A stretch of DNA of 39,426 nucleotides from a virus. The notes below the pieces were generated by a model that worked only from the letters and a program-made list of their open reading frames with translations, did not search any database and had not been told where the DNA came from. Both the position numbers and the translations under genes were made by a program. Below are positions 38,579 to 39,426 of the stretch, one piece after another; positions within the stretch are counted from its first letter, which is position 1, and each line of letters opens with the position of its first letter. The DNA lies in the IMG/VR virus record IMGVR_UViG_3300009120_000003, positions 1-39,426 of that record; one strand, written 5' to 3'.

Positions 38579-39010
38579 TTAAGGCCAAACAATGACAGGC
38601 AGTTCCTGCAAGAAAGCATCAACACTTACAAGTGGTCTCGCATTGTTTTCAAACTTTGCGAATTCAGTATATGCATATGCCCAAACAGCATCACGCCAGG
38701 CAATATAGGTTTGTGCTTCCAGTTGCCATGCTACATTTGTGCTGGCTATATAATTTGATATTGATTGTTCGCTATCGTATTGCTTTTCAGCTGCAACAAC
38801 ACCTAGCCAATATTTGATTGCCTCAGTATATTCCTTTTTGATTTCATCGTTTGTTTTTGGCACAACAGGCTTTTCCTGAAGAACCCCATCAATTAAAACC
38901 CACCCGGGCTGACAGCCTTGAGGTGCATCCATAAAGATAAATGACGGATGGATTTCAAATTCATTTTCACAAAGCTCTATAACTACATTGTCCTTTACTA
39001 ATGCTTTCAT
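38579..39010 (-). CDS. Tail-fibre-associated (assembly-type) protein
   Basis: A 143-residue protein with AAGGAAA before ATG 39010. The N-terminal 50 residues are beta-like (WVLIDGVLQEKPVVP). The C-terminal part has the pattern Y-x-W-x-x-V-A-A-E-K-x-Y and STNVAWQLEAQTYIAWRDAV, then WAYAY, known from small proteins next to phage fibres. It is 12 bp after the Gly-rich fibre stop. It probably assists fibre folding or caps it; inference from position and pattern. Confidence 0.65.
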   Translation of the reverse strand: MKALVKDNVVIELCENEFEIHPSFIFMDAPQGCQPGWVLIDGVLQEKPVVPKTNDEIKKEYTEAIKYWLGVVAAEKQYDSEQSISNYIASTNVAWQLEAQTYIAWRDAVWAYAYTEFAKFENNARPLVSVDAFLQELPVIVWP

Positions 39011-39021
39011 TGATAGTTTCC

Positions 39022-39426
39022 TTACGAGTATTCCCAGACAACGATAAGGCCAGCTGCCCCAGTTGCGCCGTTTCGAGTTGTTACTGAGTCTCTGTAACCA
39101 CCACCACCGCCACCACCATAGCCGCCCGCAGGAACTTGACCACCCCCGCCAGCTATCCCTCTTCTACCACCACAACCATAAAAGCTACCACCACCATCAC
39201 CTGCATTTGCTGTAACTGCATAAGTAGAGCTACCGCCTCGATTTCCCAGTAATCCTGTGACGTTAATATCGCCACCTGTTGAGCTGCCGCCAACCGGAAT
39301 GTTGGTAAGTCCGTTTTGGACGCCACCATTTCCACCCGCAACAGAAACAAATGCGCCAAAGGAAGATGTGCCGCCATTACCGCCATCACCGCCCGATGAA
39401 GCAGCGCCTGCTGCACCAATAGTGAC
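39022..39426 (-). CDS. Glycine-rich tail fibre, C-terminal part (cut by window end)
   Basis: The frame is open from the last base of the window to TAA at 39024-39022 (134 codons) and has no start of its own. It encodes a Gly-rich chain (GAAGAASSGGDGGNGGTSSF, later GGGGQVPAGGYGGGGGGGYR) ending GAAGLIVVWEYS. Such ends close adhesins with polyglycine cores. The matching N-terminal portion is at 1-956, so the gene spans the window ends. Frame comparison shows 3n+1 bases missing or mis-assembled at the join. Confidence 0.8.
   Translation of the reverse strand, partial: VTIGAAGAASSGGDGGNGGTSSFGAFVSVAGGNGGVQNGLTNIPVGGSSTGGDINVTGLLGNRGGSSTYAVTANAGDGGGSFYGCGGRRGIAGGGGQVPAGGYGGGGGGGYRDSVTTRNGATGAAGLIVVWEYS

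Noticed and set aside
39153-39419. An 88-codon minus-strand ORF rich in Val, Met and Gln
   Set aside because: It is an out-of-frame shadow of the Gly-rich fibre end; the true frame ends GLIVVWEYS with the stop at 39024-39022.
1-39426. A CRISPR array or rRNA genes
   Set aside because: No regularly spaced repeats of the right size and no rRNA-like sequence were seen.

Overview
This window is the genome, or nearly all of it, of a low-GC tailed phage with a P22-like (podovirus-type) virion. The evidence is a portal of 727 residues followed by small basic proteins, a scaffold, a coat protein, a gp4-like adaptor, a gp10-like tail hub and a block of ejection proteins, in the same order as P22. The host is most likely a gram-negative, probably low-GC gammaproteobacterium: there is a lipobox protein, a GH108 muramidase, DUF551 and a P22 Cro-type repressor. 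The genus cannot be named from sequence alone. The two window ends hold the two parts of one glycine-rich tail-fibre gene (5' part at 1-956, 3' part at 39022-39426, both minus strand). The molecule is therefore circular or circularly permuted, about 39.4 kb, and was opened inside that gene. The reading frames do not meet exactly at the join, so a few bases (3n+1) appear to be missing.

Layout. A long minus-strand late block starts near 19.6 kb. It runs through small accessory genes, an IS66 TnpA/TnpB-like pair, three tRNAs (Gln, CAT, Tyr-like), a macro-domain-like protein, TerL, portal, scaffold, coat, tail hub, ejection proteins and fibres. It then passes through the window ends to more fibre genes, a second tRNA-Gln, a DUF1353 lipoprotein, the endolysin and a VRR-NUC nuclease at 35.5 kb. 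The likely small terminase (23.6-23.9 kb) is separated from TerL by about 7 kb of accessory DNA. Plus-strand modules are: many very small early genes (19.7-22.2 kb); a serine resolvase with a res-like site just upstream (22.8-23.5 kb); five unknown genes behind a promoter with an embedded palindrome (24.3-26.3 kb); and a recombination operon of YqaJ-type exonuclease, RecT, SSB, ribbon-helix-helix protein and 2-TM protein (32.8-35.5 kb).

Divergent from the recombination operon, the minus-strand early operon (32.7 to 26.3 kb) encodes a Cro-like repressor, an SPFH/band-7 membrane protein with a 2-TM partner, a PRPP-synthetase homologue, a nicotinamide phosphoribosyltransferase homologue, a replication initiator and a DnaB helicase. 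The PRPP-synthetase/NAMPT pair matches the two-gene layout of phage NAD+ reconstitution (NARP1, Adps plus Namat), which rebuilds NAD+ from ADP-ribose and nicotinamide after NAD+-destroying defences act. Together with a macro-domain-like protein elsewhere, this is the strongest candidate for an unusual system here.

Regulation. One operator family (consensus TTAAACCTAGGTTTAA) lies in or beside three promoters, at 22.77, 24.33 and 32.75 kb, and is a plausible Cro regulon. Several genes are too small for ordinary ORF calling. They include a 28-residue hydrophobic peptide with its own near-consensus promoter inside the late block, two basic peptides between portal and scaffold, and a chain of membrane micro-proteins near 21.1-21.3 kb. 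No tyrosine integrase and no CI-like repressor was recognised.
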